Positions 1 through 6,976 are shown, counted from the first letter of the stretch. The stretch is DNA of 32,272 bases from JAMCRM01 sp041685075 (GCA_041685075.1 JAWLGN010000022.1:1-32272), one strand, 5' to 3'. A program made the numbers and translations. Notes: generated by a model from the letters alone, not told the origin.

Positions 1-1181
1 GTTCGGGTTTCGGCGAAGGTGGCCATGGCGAACGGGCGCGGCGCGCCGGTCGACGTGGTGCGCCACTCGTCCGTCATCCAGTGGCGGACGCGGGTGAAGT
101 AGCCCTGGGCGCGCAGGTGTTCGAGCCGGCCCAGTCTCTGCGCCTGCCAGGAGAGATGGGCGCGGTCGGCATCGTCGTACACCGCATCCATCTGGAGATA
201 CGGGAAGAGCGTGCGACCGGCGTGCTGGCGGGTGTAGCCGAATGCCAGGCGCTGGGACTCGGCCGGAGAGCCTCCGGCCCGGAACCAGCCGGTGCCGGCG
301 CTGAATGCCTGCCCGTTCCTTTGCGGCTCCCGGTAGTTGGCGTAGTCGGTCATGGCCCGGCCGGCGCCGTCGACCAGCGGTCCCCCGCGGCGGTACGAAT
401 ATCCGGCCAGGGCGAAAACGCGCGGCTGGGTGAGCGAGGCCACCAGGGAGGGGTTATAGAAACCGAAAGACCCCGCCGAAAGGCTGGGGGTGAAGCGCAG
501 GCCCGGCTCCGGCGCCTTGCCGATGATGCGCACGGCGCCTCCCAGGCTGCCCTGGTTGACAATGTCGAAGGCGCCGCGGGTGACCTCGACGTATTCGACC
601 TCGGCGAAATCCACGTGCGAGGCCGCCGGATCCATTCTCCCGGGGCAGGCGCCGTGGATGCGCGCGCCATCCACCAGCACGGTGAGGTTGTCCCGCTGGA
701 AGCCGCGCAGCACCACGTCGTTGGCGATGCCGCCTTTGCGGACCTTCCAGAGACCCTCCACGCCGGCCAGCGCTTCGCCCACGTCTTTGGCCGGGCTCTC
801 CCGCACGTCGCGGATGTCCAGGGCTACCTGGGGCTCGAAAGGGGTTGAGACGGTCACTTCCTGACGCACGGCGGCGATGCCCAGCACGAGATCCATCCTC
901 GCGCTCGCGCCGGCCGCAATCGCCAGTTCGTCGCTGCTGAACGGCGCCAGCCCCGCCGCTTCGGCCTCCAGCCGGTAGGCACCCGGAGGCAGGCGCCGGA
1001 TCGCGTACCTGCCGGCGCTGTCGGTTACCGCGGTGAGGGCCTGTTGCCCGTTGCCGATGACCCGCACCACCGCCGCCGGGACTACCGCTCCCGAGGGATC
1101 GAAGACCGTCCCATGCAACGTCGAGGACACCTCCGCACGTACCAGCGCGGCGGCAAGAATTAGCCAACAGCAGATGCGCAC
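1..1181 (-). CDS. TonB-dependent copper receptor (OprC/NosA-like), 3' end outside window
   Basis: Outer-membrane, TonB-energised channel, probably for copper. The visible 393 residues start at a GTG (1181-1179) behind the purine-rich stretch GAGGGAGA. A short signal peptide (about residues 1-17) leads into a carboxypeptidase-regulatory-like domain (about 20-105; STLHGTVFDPSG, then GRYAIRRLPPG). Next comes the TonB plug (about 110-235; VVLRGFQRDNLTVLVDG, then VEVTRGAFD) and the first barrel strands. In the plug the sequence HGACPGRMDP gives C179-x3-M183, and HWM gives H367-x-M369. In Pseudomonas OprC the copper ligands form a CxxxM...HxM set with nearly the same spacing (family knowledge). The N-terminal extra domain is typical of Acidobacteria receptors and absent from classical OprC. 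The end of the barrel lies beyond position 1. Copper as substrate is inferred from these residues; TonB-receptor identity is near certain. Confidence 0.88.
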   Translation of the reverse strand, partial: MRICCWLILAAALVRAEVSSTLHGTVFDPSGAVVPAAVVRVIGNGQQALTAVTDSAGRYAIRRLPPGAYRLEAEAAGLAPFSSDELAIAAGASARMDLVLGIAAVRQEVTVSTPFEPQVALDIRDVRESPAKDVGEALAGVEGLWKVRKGGIANDVVLRGFQRDNLTVLVDGARIHGACPGRMDPAASHVDFAEVEYVEVTRGAFDIVNQGSLGGAVRIIGKAPEPGLRFTPSLSAGSFGFYNPSLVASLTQPRVFALAGYSYRRGGPLVDGAGRAMTDYANYREPQRNGQAFSAGTGWFRAGGSPAESQRLAFGYTRQHAGRTLFPYLQMDAVYDDADRAHLSWQAQRLGRLEHLRAQGYFTRVRHWMTDEWRTTSTGAPRPFAMATFAETR

Positions 1182-1510
1182 ACTCTCCCTCGTTCCCGGC
1201 TTCCGGCGGTTTGTTCCGGCATGGATGGCGGCCGCTCCGCGGCTGGAGGGGTGATCGCGGGTGGATGCGTCCGGGCAGGCACTGGAATCGCCGGCTGCCA
1301 ATCGGCACGTGTTAGCAGAGCCGGCAGGCATCCGGAAATCAGACAGCGTTCCAAGTGCTTACCTGTAGGTTACTACGGGGTAGGCAAGGGTTGACGTCTG
1401 TCTGCGTGCGCTTCCGCACTGTTCATCCGTGGTTCTATCCCGACTGGCGGGCCAGTGTGAAGGGGAAGCAGGGGGAGATCTACAACGTGAACGACCTGAT
1501 TGTGGGGGGG
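1182..1510. other. Non-coding spacer between tmRNA and the copper receptor
   Basis: This 329-base stretch has no convincing gene. It holds the receptor leader with nested inverted repeats (1263-1333), a small dyad ACCT-GT-AGGT (1361-1370) that could be an operator, and a short hairpin ACTGG-CGGG-CCAGT (1443-1456) downstream of the tmRNA 3' end that lacks a U-tract. I found no clear -35/-10 pair on either strand. Confidence 0.6.
1263..1333 (-). promoter_or_regulatory. Structured 5' leader of the copper receptor
   Basis: Three nested inverted repeats lie 82 bases upstream of the receptor's GTG start. The outer stem pairs GGATGC (1263-1268) with GCATCC (1328-1333). The middle stem pairs GCCGGCT (1290-1296) with AGCCGGC (1319-1325). 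The inner hairpin is TGCC-AATC-GGCA (1296-1307). The inner and middle stems share one base, so they may be alternatives. It matches no riboswitch class I can recognise; the cobalamin-box sequences are absent. A cis-regulatory or attenuator role is inferred from position only. Confidence 0.4.
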
Positions 1511-1864
1511 TGGTGGAGGCGGCGGGAATTGAACCCGCGTCCGAGAAAGCCCGCCGTGAAGAGCCTACGTGCGTAGCCGGTTCAGTATTTTCGGTTACCG
1601 CTTCAGAGCCGGCAAGAGCGGCGGCAACCTAGCCCGATTGATCTCGGTCTGCGGCTCCGGACCGAAGCCCTCGACCTATCCCGCGAGATGACGCCCGATC
1701 GCCGCCGTGCGGGCCCGGCGGCGGGAGCGGCTACCTAGTGATTAGGCAGCGTAAGCAAACTGCGTGTTGTTGGCAGTTATTGGTTTTCCGATCGTTTTAC
1801 GGGAGCTCGGAACCCGGCACGCCTCTCCACCACGATTCAATCCCGTCGAATCCGGTGCGCCCCC
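1511..1864 (-). ncRNA. ssrA: tmRNA (transfer-messenger RNA)
   Basis: A 354-nt one-piece tmRNA that rescues stalled ribosomes by trans-translation. The 5' end GGGGGCGCACCGG followed by ATTCGACGGG is the conserved tmRNA start. The 3' end has a T-arm GGACGCGGGTTCAATTCCCG-type sequence and terminates in an encoded CCA. The first seven bases pair with CGCCTCC before ACCA to give a 7-bp acceptor stem containing one G-U pair. An internal reading frame encodes the degradation tag. The gene lies on the same strand as, and 54 bases downstream of, the secreted two-repeat protein gene. Confidence 0.95.
1742..1774 (-). other. tmRNA tag-peptide reading frame
   Basis: From the resume codon GCC the frame reads ANNTQFAYAA and ends in TAA. 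The short Ala-rich tag ending in AA is the usual form recognised by ClpXP-type proteases. The resume codon is preceded by the A-rich sequence CCAATAACT, as expected for a tmRNA entry site. Confidence 0.9.
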
Positions 1865-1901
1865 ACAGGAGGGCAGAGACCACCCCGGGTGCTCAATCCG
1901 G

Positions 1902-1921
1902 GGCTATATTTGAGTATATCA
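1902..1921 (-). promoter_or_regulatory. Possible tmRNA promoter -10 region
   Basis: An AT-rich island in otherwise GC-rich DNA contains TATACT (1913-1918) and TATAGC (1903-1908) on the minus strand, 40-50 bases before the mature tmRNA 5' end. No good -35 hexamer is visible. It overlaps the stop codon of the preceding gene. The assignment is tentative. Confidence 0.3.
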
Positions 1922-2575
1922 CGGGTTCACCGTGAGCGCCCGGCGCGCTGTCTTGCCGTTTTCCCCGTAAGCAGTCAGGAAGTAAGTGGTGGGCTTCTCG
2001 GGCGCCACCCCCAGGCAGCCTCGCAGGGCCCCGCTGCGCGGCAGCACGCCCGGCTCGATGGACACCTGCTCGGCGTTGTGCACTTCGTAGCAGAGCAGGG
2101 TGAGACCGCCATCCGGTCCTTCCTTCGTCTCCGTCCGGAAGGCATCGATAACCGGTCCGCTCTCGGCGGGGAGCGCCGCGGCGGGGATGGGGACCGGCTC
2201 CGCACGCTTGCCCGGCTGCACCGCAACGGTGGTGGACCGCGTGACGGTCTGGCCGCCCGCTCCTACCGCCGTCAAGGTATACTCGGTGGTCGCCTTGGGG
2301 GTGATCGCGAGGCAGCGGCTATAGGACGGCTTCACCGGCTCGATTTCCGGCTCGATGCGCACGGCTTCGGCATCCTCCACCCCGTAGCACAGCAGAACCC
2401 GCTCGCCGGGCGCCGCCACCGAGGGGCTGGCGTAGAATTGCAGCACCTTGGGTTCGGGAGTGCCTCGTGCCGCCGGCGCGCGCTCCGGTTCCTCCTGCTT
2501 TCCGCCGCAGAAGCTGCCGGCCAGCGCCAGCATCACGATGGGCACGGCGAAGATCAGGATTCGTTGCGGCCGCAT
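1919..2575 (-). CDS. Secreted protein with two Cys-paired Ig-like repeats, unknown function
   Basis: A 218-residue exported protein that I do not recognise as a named family. The N-terminus (MRPQRILIFAVPIVMLALAG) is a signal peptide. A cysteine follows at SFCGGK, but Phe at -1 does not fit a standard lipobox, so lipidation is doubtful. The mature part contains two similar modules of about 80 residues: one with VLLCYGVEDAEAVRIEP and YSRCLAITP, the other with TLLCYEVHNAEQVSIEP and LRGCLGVAP. Each has two cysteines about 30 residues apart and ends in a T-x-Y-x-LTA strand, suggesting two beta-sandwich domains each with a disulfide. The gene lies directly upstream of tmRNA and divergent from the DUF4097-like gene. 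A periplasmic or surface binding role is only a guess. Confidence 0.75.
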   Translation of the reverse strand: MRPQRILIFAVPIVMLALAGSFCGGKQEEPERAPAARGTPEPKVLQFYASPSVAAPGERVLLCYGVEDAEAVRIEPEIEPVKPSYSRCLAITPKATTEYTLTAVGAGGQTVTRSTTVAVQPGKRAEPVPIPAAALPAESGPVIDAFRTETKEGPDGGLTLLCYEVHNAEQVSIEPGVLPRSGALRGCLGVAPEKPTTYFLTAYGENGKTARRALTVNP

Positions 2576-2581
2576 CAGAGG

Positions 2582-2587
2582 ATCGTA
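2582..2587 (-). promoter_or_regulatory. -10-like hexamer abutting the start codon (possible leaderless start)
   Basis: TACGAT on the minus strand ends six bases before the ATG at 2575, and no ribosome-binding site is seen next to that ATG. Transcription from it would start at or very near the A of the start codon. No -35 is evident, so this is weak evidence. Confidence 0.3.
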
Positions 2588-2628
2588 ACCTTCCCGGCGC
2601 TCCGCCGTCTGTTCTGAAGTCTGCTGAA

Positions 2629-3444
2629 ATGATCGTTATGCATCATACAGATCGTCCCCTGGCCGTTGCCCTGGCCCTGGCCGCGGCCCTATTGCCGGCG
2701 CTGGGAGCCGAGCGTGAGGTCTCCTTTGATCGTAACCTGATTGTGACCGGCCCGGTGGAGCTGGAAATCGGCACCCGGTCAGGCCGCATCGACGTGCGCA
2801 CCGGAGTAGACGCGGAGGTGCGCATTCGCGGCGTGATCCGGCGCGCAGGCGGCTTCAGCGGCAATTTCGAGGAGCTTGCCGGCGGTATCCAGAGCAATCC
2901 GCCCATCCACCAGGAAGGTAACACGATCCGGATCGAGCCGATCGATTCCGAAGAGGGCGGGCGGCGGCTCTCCCTCAGCTACGAGATCACGGTCCCGAAG
3001 GAGACCCGGCTGCGTGCGCGCACCGGCTCGGGCGGTATCCGGGTGGCCGGTCTCGCGGGGGACGTGCGCGTGGATACGGGCAGCGGGCGCATCGAGTTAG
3101 CAGGCATCAGCGGCGAAGTGGGGGCGCATACCGGCAGCGGCTCGATCGACGCCGTCTCCATCGCGGGAGCCGTGGTGGCGCGCGCCGGCAGCGGCACCAT
3201 ACGGATCGAGCAGACCGCGCACGCCGCCGTGACCGCCCGCACAGGGTCCGGCAGCATGCGGGTGCGGCTGCCCACCCAGGGGGGATTCGATATCCGTGGC
3301 GAAACCGGCGCCGGCAGCGTTCAGTTGAAAGCCCCGGTGGCGGTGCGCAGCTCCGCCGGCGGCCGGACGCTGAACACTACCCTGCGGGGCGGGGGGCCGC
3401 TGGTCCATCTTTCGACCGGCTCGGGCTCGATCCGGATCGAGTAG
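2629..3444 (+). CDS. Secreted DUF4097-type repeat protein
   Basis: A 271-residue exported protein. The start is at MIVMHH (2629); an in-frame ATG at 2638 gives an equally good signal peptide ending near ALGA. The rest is built of short beta-strand repeats around a G-S-G turn: TGSGGIRV, TGSGRIEL, TGSGSIDA, AGSGTIRI, TGSGSMRV, TGAGSVQL and a final TGSGSIRIE. This is the ladder-like pattern of DUF4097 (putative adhesin) proteins, which probably fold as a parallel beta-stack. Its biochemical role is unknown; such proteins are often encoded near envelope-stress regulators, but none is adjacent here. Its last 68 bases overlap the 3' end of motB on the other strand. Confidence 0.8.
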   Translation: MIVMHHTDRPLAVALALAAALLPALGAEREVSFDRNLIVTGPVELEIGTRSGRIDVRTGVDAEVRIRGVIRRAGGFSGNFEELAGGIQSNPPIHQEGNTIRIEPIDSEEGGRRLSLSYEITVPKETRLRARTGSGGIRVAGLAGDVRVDTGSGRIELAGISGEVGAHTGSGSIDAVSIAGAVVARAGSGTIRIEQTAHAAVTARTGSGSMRVRLPTQGGFDIRGETGAGSVQLKAPVAVRSSAGGRTLNTTLRGGGPLVHLSTGSGSIRIE

Positions 3445-4228
3445 CGGGGGCCGGTTCTTTCACCGGCTTGGGTTCCGGCAGCATGCCGTGCTCGTTGAGG
3501 ATCACCACGTCCACCCGGCGATTGTGGGCCCGGCCCGCCTCGGTCTCGTTGGTATCCACCGGCATGGTCTCGGCATAGCCCACGATGGCAAGGCGGTCGC
3601 GCGCCACGCCGAAGCGCTCCGCGAAGAGTTCCAGGGTGGCGATGGCTCGGGCGGCGGACAGTTCCCAGTTGCTGCGGAACCGCGAGTTGTGGATGGGGAC
3701 CGAATCGGTATGGCCCTCCAGCCGCACGGAGTTGGGAATCTTCAGAATCGCGGCGGCGATCTTCTCCAGGCTGGGATAGGTGCCGGGATCGATGCGGTCG
3801 TCGCCGGTGGAAAAGAAGGCGGCTTCTCGCAGGCTGACAACCAGGCCGCGCGGTTCCATGGTGATCCGGATCTTGCCGGCCTGGATTTCCAGGTAGAGGT
3901 CCGCGGTGAGCGCCGCGTACGAGGCGGCCAGGTCCGGCTGCGCTTCGGCGCCGCCGCCCGCCTCCGCCGCGCCGGCCTCCACCTTGACGGCGGCTTTTTT
4001 CCGGTCCCCATCCCCGGTGCCCAGGATGCCGGCCAGCACCGCGGCTACCTGTCCTTCTTCGAGCGCCTTCCGCACCGATTCGGAGACCTGCGCGGCTTTA
4101 CCCTTGTCGGCATGGGAGGAGGCGAACATCACCACAAAGAAAGCAAACAGCAGGGTGATGAAGTCGGCATAGGATACCAGCCAGCGCTCGTGGTTCTCGT
4201 GGCCGGCGTGCTTTTTCCTGCGGCTCAA
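3377..4228 (-). CDS. motB: Flagellar motor stator protein MotB
   Basis: Stator subunit that anchors the ion channel to peptidoglycan. The 283-residue protein has a short basic N-terminus, one membrane helix (about 17-38) with the essential ion-binding aspartate D22 in SYADFITLLFAFF, a variable linker rich in Ala/Gly/Glu (about 60-105), and a C-terminal OmpA-like peptidoglycan-binding domain (about 130-245) with GHTDSVP, LSAARA and NRRVD. A Pro/Ser-rich tail follows. The start is TTG at 4228, set by GGGGAGG just upstream and lying one base after the motA stop, so translation is probably coupled. The ion used (proton or sodium) cannot be decided from sequence. Confidence 0.93.
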   Translation of the reverse strand: MSRRKKHAGHENHERWLVSYADFITLLFAFFVVMFASSHADKGKAAQVSESVRKALEEGQVAAVLAGILGTGDGDRKKAAVKVEAGAAEAGGGAEAQPDLAASYAALTADLYLEIQAGKIRITMEPRGLVVSLREAAFFSTGDDRIDPGTYPSLEKIAAAILKIPNSVRLEGHTDSVPIHNSRFRSNWELSAARAIATLELFAERFGVARDRLAIVGYAETMPVDTNETEAGRAHNRRVDVVILNEHGMLPEPKPVKEPAPATRSGSSPSRSKDGPAAPRPAG

Positions 4229-4229
4229 G

Positions 4230-5147
4230 TCAGCCTCCCCTCGCGGCCGCCGGCTGCTGGGCCGCCGGTTTGCCCGCCGGTTGGGCGCCGGCTTTGGCCG
4301 TGCTCTTGGCCTTCGCCTTTTTGGGAGGCAGCCCGGTGTTGGTGTAGGCTTCCAGTTTCACTTTGATCAGCTTGGGGTTGAGCCCCTCCACAATCCCCAC
4401 CACGCCGTCCAGCATCAGTTCCCGTATCTGCAGGCGCTGTTGGAGCCGGGTGCGCAGCTTGTTCGCCGCCGGGAGGAAGAACAGGTTGGCCGACCCCACC
4501 CCGTAAACCGTAGCTACGAAAGCCACCGCGATGCCCTTGCCCACCTCCTCGATGTTCTCCAGGTGCTTCATCACCTGAATCAGCCCCAGCACCGCGCCGA
4601 TGATCCCGATGGTGGGAGCATAGCCGCCGGCCGCCTCGTAGACCTTGGCCTCCGCCTCGCCGAGCTGTTCTTCGACCGCGACCTCCAGTTCCATCATCTT
4701 GCGCAGCTCCTGGAGGTCCGTGCCGTCCACCGCCAGGTTCAGCGCCTTGCGAAGAAACGGATCCTCCACCGCGGCGGCATCGTGTTCGAGCGCCACCACC
4801 CCGTGCTTACGGGCCTTGGTGGCGTAGGTGAGGATCTCTTCGATCACCGCGTCGGGCGCCTGCGCGGCGTCGAGGAAGACCGATCCCAGCTTCCGAGTCG
4901 CGCGGCGCAGCACGGGGAGGGGCGTGGTAACCATGACGGCCCCCAGGGTGCCGCCCAGTACGATCAGGGCGGCCGTCACCTGCGAGATATCCTGGACCGT
5001 ACCGCCCTCGAGCAGCAGCCCCCCGACGATGCCTCCCAGCGCCACCGCCAGCCCGCCCAAAGTGGCCAGGTCCGGCCTGGTCTTCTTGCGCGCTTTGGTG
5101 GGCTTGTCGGGGGTTTTTTTCTGGGGAGATGTCTTGGTATCCGCCAT
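4230..5147 (-). CDS. motA: Flagellar motor stator protein MotA
   Basis: Inner-membrane partner of MotB; the MotA/MotB complex converts ion flow into flagellar torque. The 305 residues hold four membrane segments (about 29-47, 56-76, 177-195 and 205-228). The two conserved channel prolines are at P178 (GYAPTIGIIG) and P226 (LFFLPAANK). The cytoplasmic loop between helices 2 and 3 (about 80-170) carries the charged rotor-facing region, including RKHGVVALE. Both ends are unusual: a Lys/Pro-rich N-terminal extension of about 27 residues and an Ala/Lys/Pro-rich C-terminal tail of about 35 residues. The gene starts 6 bases after the flbD stop and runs straight into motB. Confidence 0.94.
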   Translation of the reverse strand: MADTKTSPQKKTPDKPTKARKKTRPDLATLGGLAVALGGIVGGLLLEGGTVQDISQVTAALIVLGGTLGAVMVTTPLPVLRRATRKLGSVFLDAAQAPDAVIEEILTYATKARKHGVVALEHDAAAVEDPFLRKALNLAVDGTDLQELRKMMELEVAVEEQLGEAEAKVYEAAGGYAPTIGIIGAVLGLIQVMKHLENIEEVGKGIAVAFVATVYGVGSANLFFLPAANKLRTRLQQRLQIRELMLDGVVGIVEGLNPKLIKVKLEAYTNTGLPPKKAKAKSTAKAGAQPAGKPAAQQPAAARGG

Positions 5148-5153
5148 GGTTGT

Positions 5154-5423
5154 TCAGGGGCGCTCTGAATCGTTCTCCTGCCGGCTCTCCTCCAGGGAGG
5201 CCAGTTCTTCGGGCGCAAACGGCTCCGTCACTTTCAGTTCCGGGTTATGGATAGACCGGCGGAAGTCGATCACGCGCCGGACTACCTCGTTGGGAGACTC
5301 CAGGACCATCATCTTCTGGCCGGTGACCAGGGTGATCACGGTGTCCGGCGTGACTTCGATATGCTCGATCAGGTCCGAGTTCACCACCAGGGGCACACGG
5401 TTGAGGCGCGTGAGCCGGATCAT
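5154..5423 (-). CDS. flbD: Flagellar protein FlbD
   Basis: An 89-residue member of the small FlbD (Swarming motility SwrD-like) family, which lies beside motAB in many flagellated bacteria and is linked in Bacillus to stator power. The hallmark N-terminus MIRLTRLN and the core LVVNSDLIEHIE, then PDTVITLVTGQK, are clear. An acidic tail of about 20 residues follows. The ATG is preceded by AAGGAG six bases upstream. It is the first gene of flbD-motA-motB, with a 6-base gap to motA. No other flagellar gene is present in the window. Confidence 0.92.
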   Translation of the reverse strand: MIRLTRLNRVPLVVNSDLIEHIEVTPDTVITLVTGQKMMVLESPNEVVRRVIDFRRSIHNPELKVTEPFAPEELASLEESRQENDSERP

Positions 5424-5443
5424 GGAAGGCTCCTTCAGTGGTC

Positions 5444-5470
5444 ATATCGGCGCGGCGGGGGGAAATATGA
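5444..5470 (-). promoter_or_regulatory. Sigma-28 (FliA)-like promoter of flbD-motA-motB, within a dyad
   Basis: On the minus strand TCATATTT (5470-5463) is followed after 11 bases by GCCGATAT (5451-5444). The sigma-28 consensus is TAAAGTTT-N11-GCCGATAA, so the -10 element matches 7 of 8 and the -35 element 5 of 8 with exact spacing. The predicted start is close to the flbD ribosome site. The two elements also sit inside a perfect inverted repeat, GGTCATAT (5440-5447) and ATATGACC (5465-5472). Confidence 0.5.
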
Positions 5471-5515
5471 CCGGCTGGTGCGCAAGCCGCAGCCCGGGAG
5501 TCCGATAAGCCCCGC

Positions 5516-5830
5516 ATGACGCGAGCTTTTCCCGAAAGTCCGGCGGTCGGTCCCGAAAGCCCGGCGCCCGGATCACTGCCGGCAGCCGCAGGCGAGTTGC
5601 TGGCGGCCTGGCGCCGCGGGTCCGCTACCTGGCAGGCGGCCCTCGACCGCACGGCGGCCTTCTGCACCCGGCCGCGCTTGTGTGCGGTCGACGAAGAGGA
5701 GCGTCGCGAACTGCTGGCAGGCATCGTGGAAGAGCTGCGGAGCCCCGGCGCCGCCGAAGGCGCCGAACTCTGGGCCGGCCTCCTGGCTCACCTCGCCGCC
5801 TCCCCTGCGCCCGCCTCCGAGCTATACTGA
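5516..5830 (+). CDS. Small hypothetical protein
   Basis: A 104-residue frame with strongly GC-rich third codon positions, as in neighbouring genes, which supports coding. The first 25 residues are Pro/Ser-rich. The rest looks helical and soluble (ELLAAWRRGSATWQAALDR, then DEEERRELLAGIVEEL), with two cysteines. No signal peptide, membrane segment or known motif is seen. The ribosome-binding site is weak. It is divergent from flbD and ends 23 bases before the alcohol dehydrogenase start, so the two may be co-transcribed. Function unknown; it could still be a chance frame. Confidence 0.45.
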   Translation: MTRAFPESPAVGPESPAPGSLPAAAGELLAAWRRGSATWQAALDRTAAFCTRPRLCAVDEEERRELLAGIVEELRSPGAAEGAELWAGLLAHLAASPAPASELY

Positions 5831-5853
5831 ACGGGGTTCGGCCCTGCCGCCCT

Positions 5854-6843
5854 ATGCAAGCCTGTATCCTGCGCGCGCCCGCGCCCGTGGAGACGAATCC
5901 GCTGGAACTGGCCGAGCTGCCGGCGCCGGAGCCCGCTCCCGGCCAGGTGCTGGTGCGGGTCACGGCCTGCGCCGTCTGCCGCACGGATCTTCATGTAGTG
6001 GAAGGGGAACTGGCTCCCCGCAAGTCTCCGGTCATCCCCGGTCACCAGATTGTAGGAGTTGTGGAGCGGCCGGCCGGCGAATTCCGCCCCGGTGAGCGGG
6101 TGGGGATCGCGTGGCTGCACCACACCTGCGGCGTCTGCCCCTACTGCCGCAGCGGCCGCGAAAACCTCTGCGACAACGCCGAATTCACCGGCTGGACCGT
6201 AGACGGCGGCTATGCCGGTTACGCCCTGGCCGACCCGCAGTTTCTCTACCGCCTGCCGGAGGGCTTTCCGGACCTGCATGCCGCCCCGCTGCTGTGCGCC
6301 GGCATCATCGGGTTCCGCGCGCTGCGGCTGGCGGGAGTGCGCCCCGGCGGCCGGTTGGGGATGTACGGCTTCGGCGCCGCCGCCCATGTGGCCATACAGG
6401 TGGCGCGGCATTGGAATATCGAGGTTTACGCGGTGACGCGCGACGAGCGCCACCGCCGCCTGGCGCTCGAAATGGGCGCCGCCTGGACCGGTCCGGCCAG
6501 CCAGCCGCCGCCGGTAAAGCTCGACGGCTCCATCATTTTCGCCCCCGCGGGCGAACTGGTCCCGCCTGCGCTGGAGGCGCTCGATAAAGGCGGTACCCTG
6601 GCGCTGGGGGGCATTCACATGAGCCCCATCCCGCAGCTCGACTACCGCCTGCTGTACCACGAGCGCGTGGTCCGCAGCGTGGCTAACAACACCCGCCAGG
6701 ACGGCGACGATTTCTTGAAGGTGGCCGCCGAAATCCCCATCCGCACCTCCGTGGAGGTTTTTTCGTTGAAAGAGGCCAACCGGGCGCTGAATGCGCTGAA
6801 ATACGACGCTATCCGCGGCGCCGCGGTGCTGCAGGTGGCCTGA
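5854..6843 (+). CDS. Zinc-dependent alcohol dehydrogenase family protein
   Basis: A 329-residue medium-chain dehydrogenase that should oxidise or reduce an alcohol/aldehyde with NAD(P). The catalytic zinc ligands appear as C42 (CAVCRTDLH), H64 (PGHQIVG) and C148 (LLCAGI). The structural zinc site is C92-C95-C98-C106 in the sequence CGVCPYCRSGRENLC. The nucleotide-binding turn is YGFGAAAHVA (about 171-180), a shifted form of GxGxxG. The usual GHE motif reads GHQ here, so the acidic residue that normally follows the zinc histidine is missing. The first start with family-like N-terminus (MQACILRAP) was chosen. The substrate is not predictable. Confidence 0.9.
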   Translation: MQACILRAPAPVETNPLELAELPAPEPAPGQVLVRVTACAVCRTDLHVVEGELAPRKSPVIPGHQIVGVVERPAGEFRPGERVGIAWLHHTCGVCPYCRSGRENLCDNAEFTGWTVDGGYAGYALADPQFLYRLPEGFPDLHAAPLLCAGIIGFRALRLAGVRPGGRLGMYGFGAAAHVAIQVARHWNIEVYAVTRDERHRRLALEMGAAWTGPASQPPPVKLDGSIIFAPAGELVPPALEALDKGGTLALGGIHMSPIPQLDYRLLYHERVVRSVANNTRQDGDDFLKVAAEIPIRTSVEVFSLKEANRALNALKYDAIRGAAVLQVA

Positions 6844-6855
6844 GGGCAGGCCCTC
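6842..6855 (+). terminator. Hairpin at the alcohol dehydrogenase stop
   Basis: GAGGGC-AG-GCCCTC begins inside the TGA stop codon of the dehydrogenase. There is no U-tract, so it may be a weak or factor-assisted terminator or an mRNA 3' stabiliser. Confidence 0.3.
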
Positions 6856-6976
6856 CCGGCTCCCGCGACGGTACGGCAGCCATCCCGAAGTCGCATCGGA
6901 CGGAAATAATTCTTTTCCGGGTATGAACATTTCCTGGTTAGCGGCGTCTAAGCTTTCGAAGGCGAGCACTTCAAGT

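Noticed and set aside
1263..1333. Cobalamin riboswitch before the TonB receptor
   Set aside because: No match to the conserved B12-box or the other conserved segments, and the receptor has copper rather than cobalamin features.
1391..1419. Plus-strand promoter starting at TTGACG (1391)
   Set aside because: No -10 hexamer lies 16-19 bases downstream and no plus-strand gene follows.
2701..3440. CRISPR or tandem DNA repeat suggested by the repeated GGCAGCGG/GGCTCG pattern
   Set aside because: The period follows the repeated TGSG protein motif, with irregular spacing and varied codons, so it is a coding repeat.
6923..6976. Upstream ATG for the first adaptor
   Set aside because: It would place 18 residues before a perfect lipoprotein signal peptide and has no ribosome-binding site.
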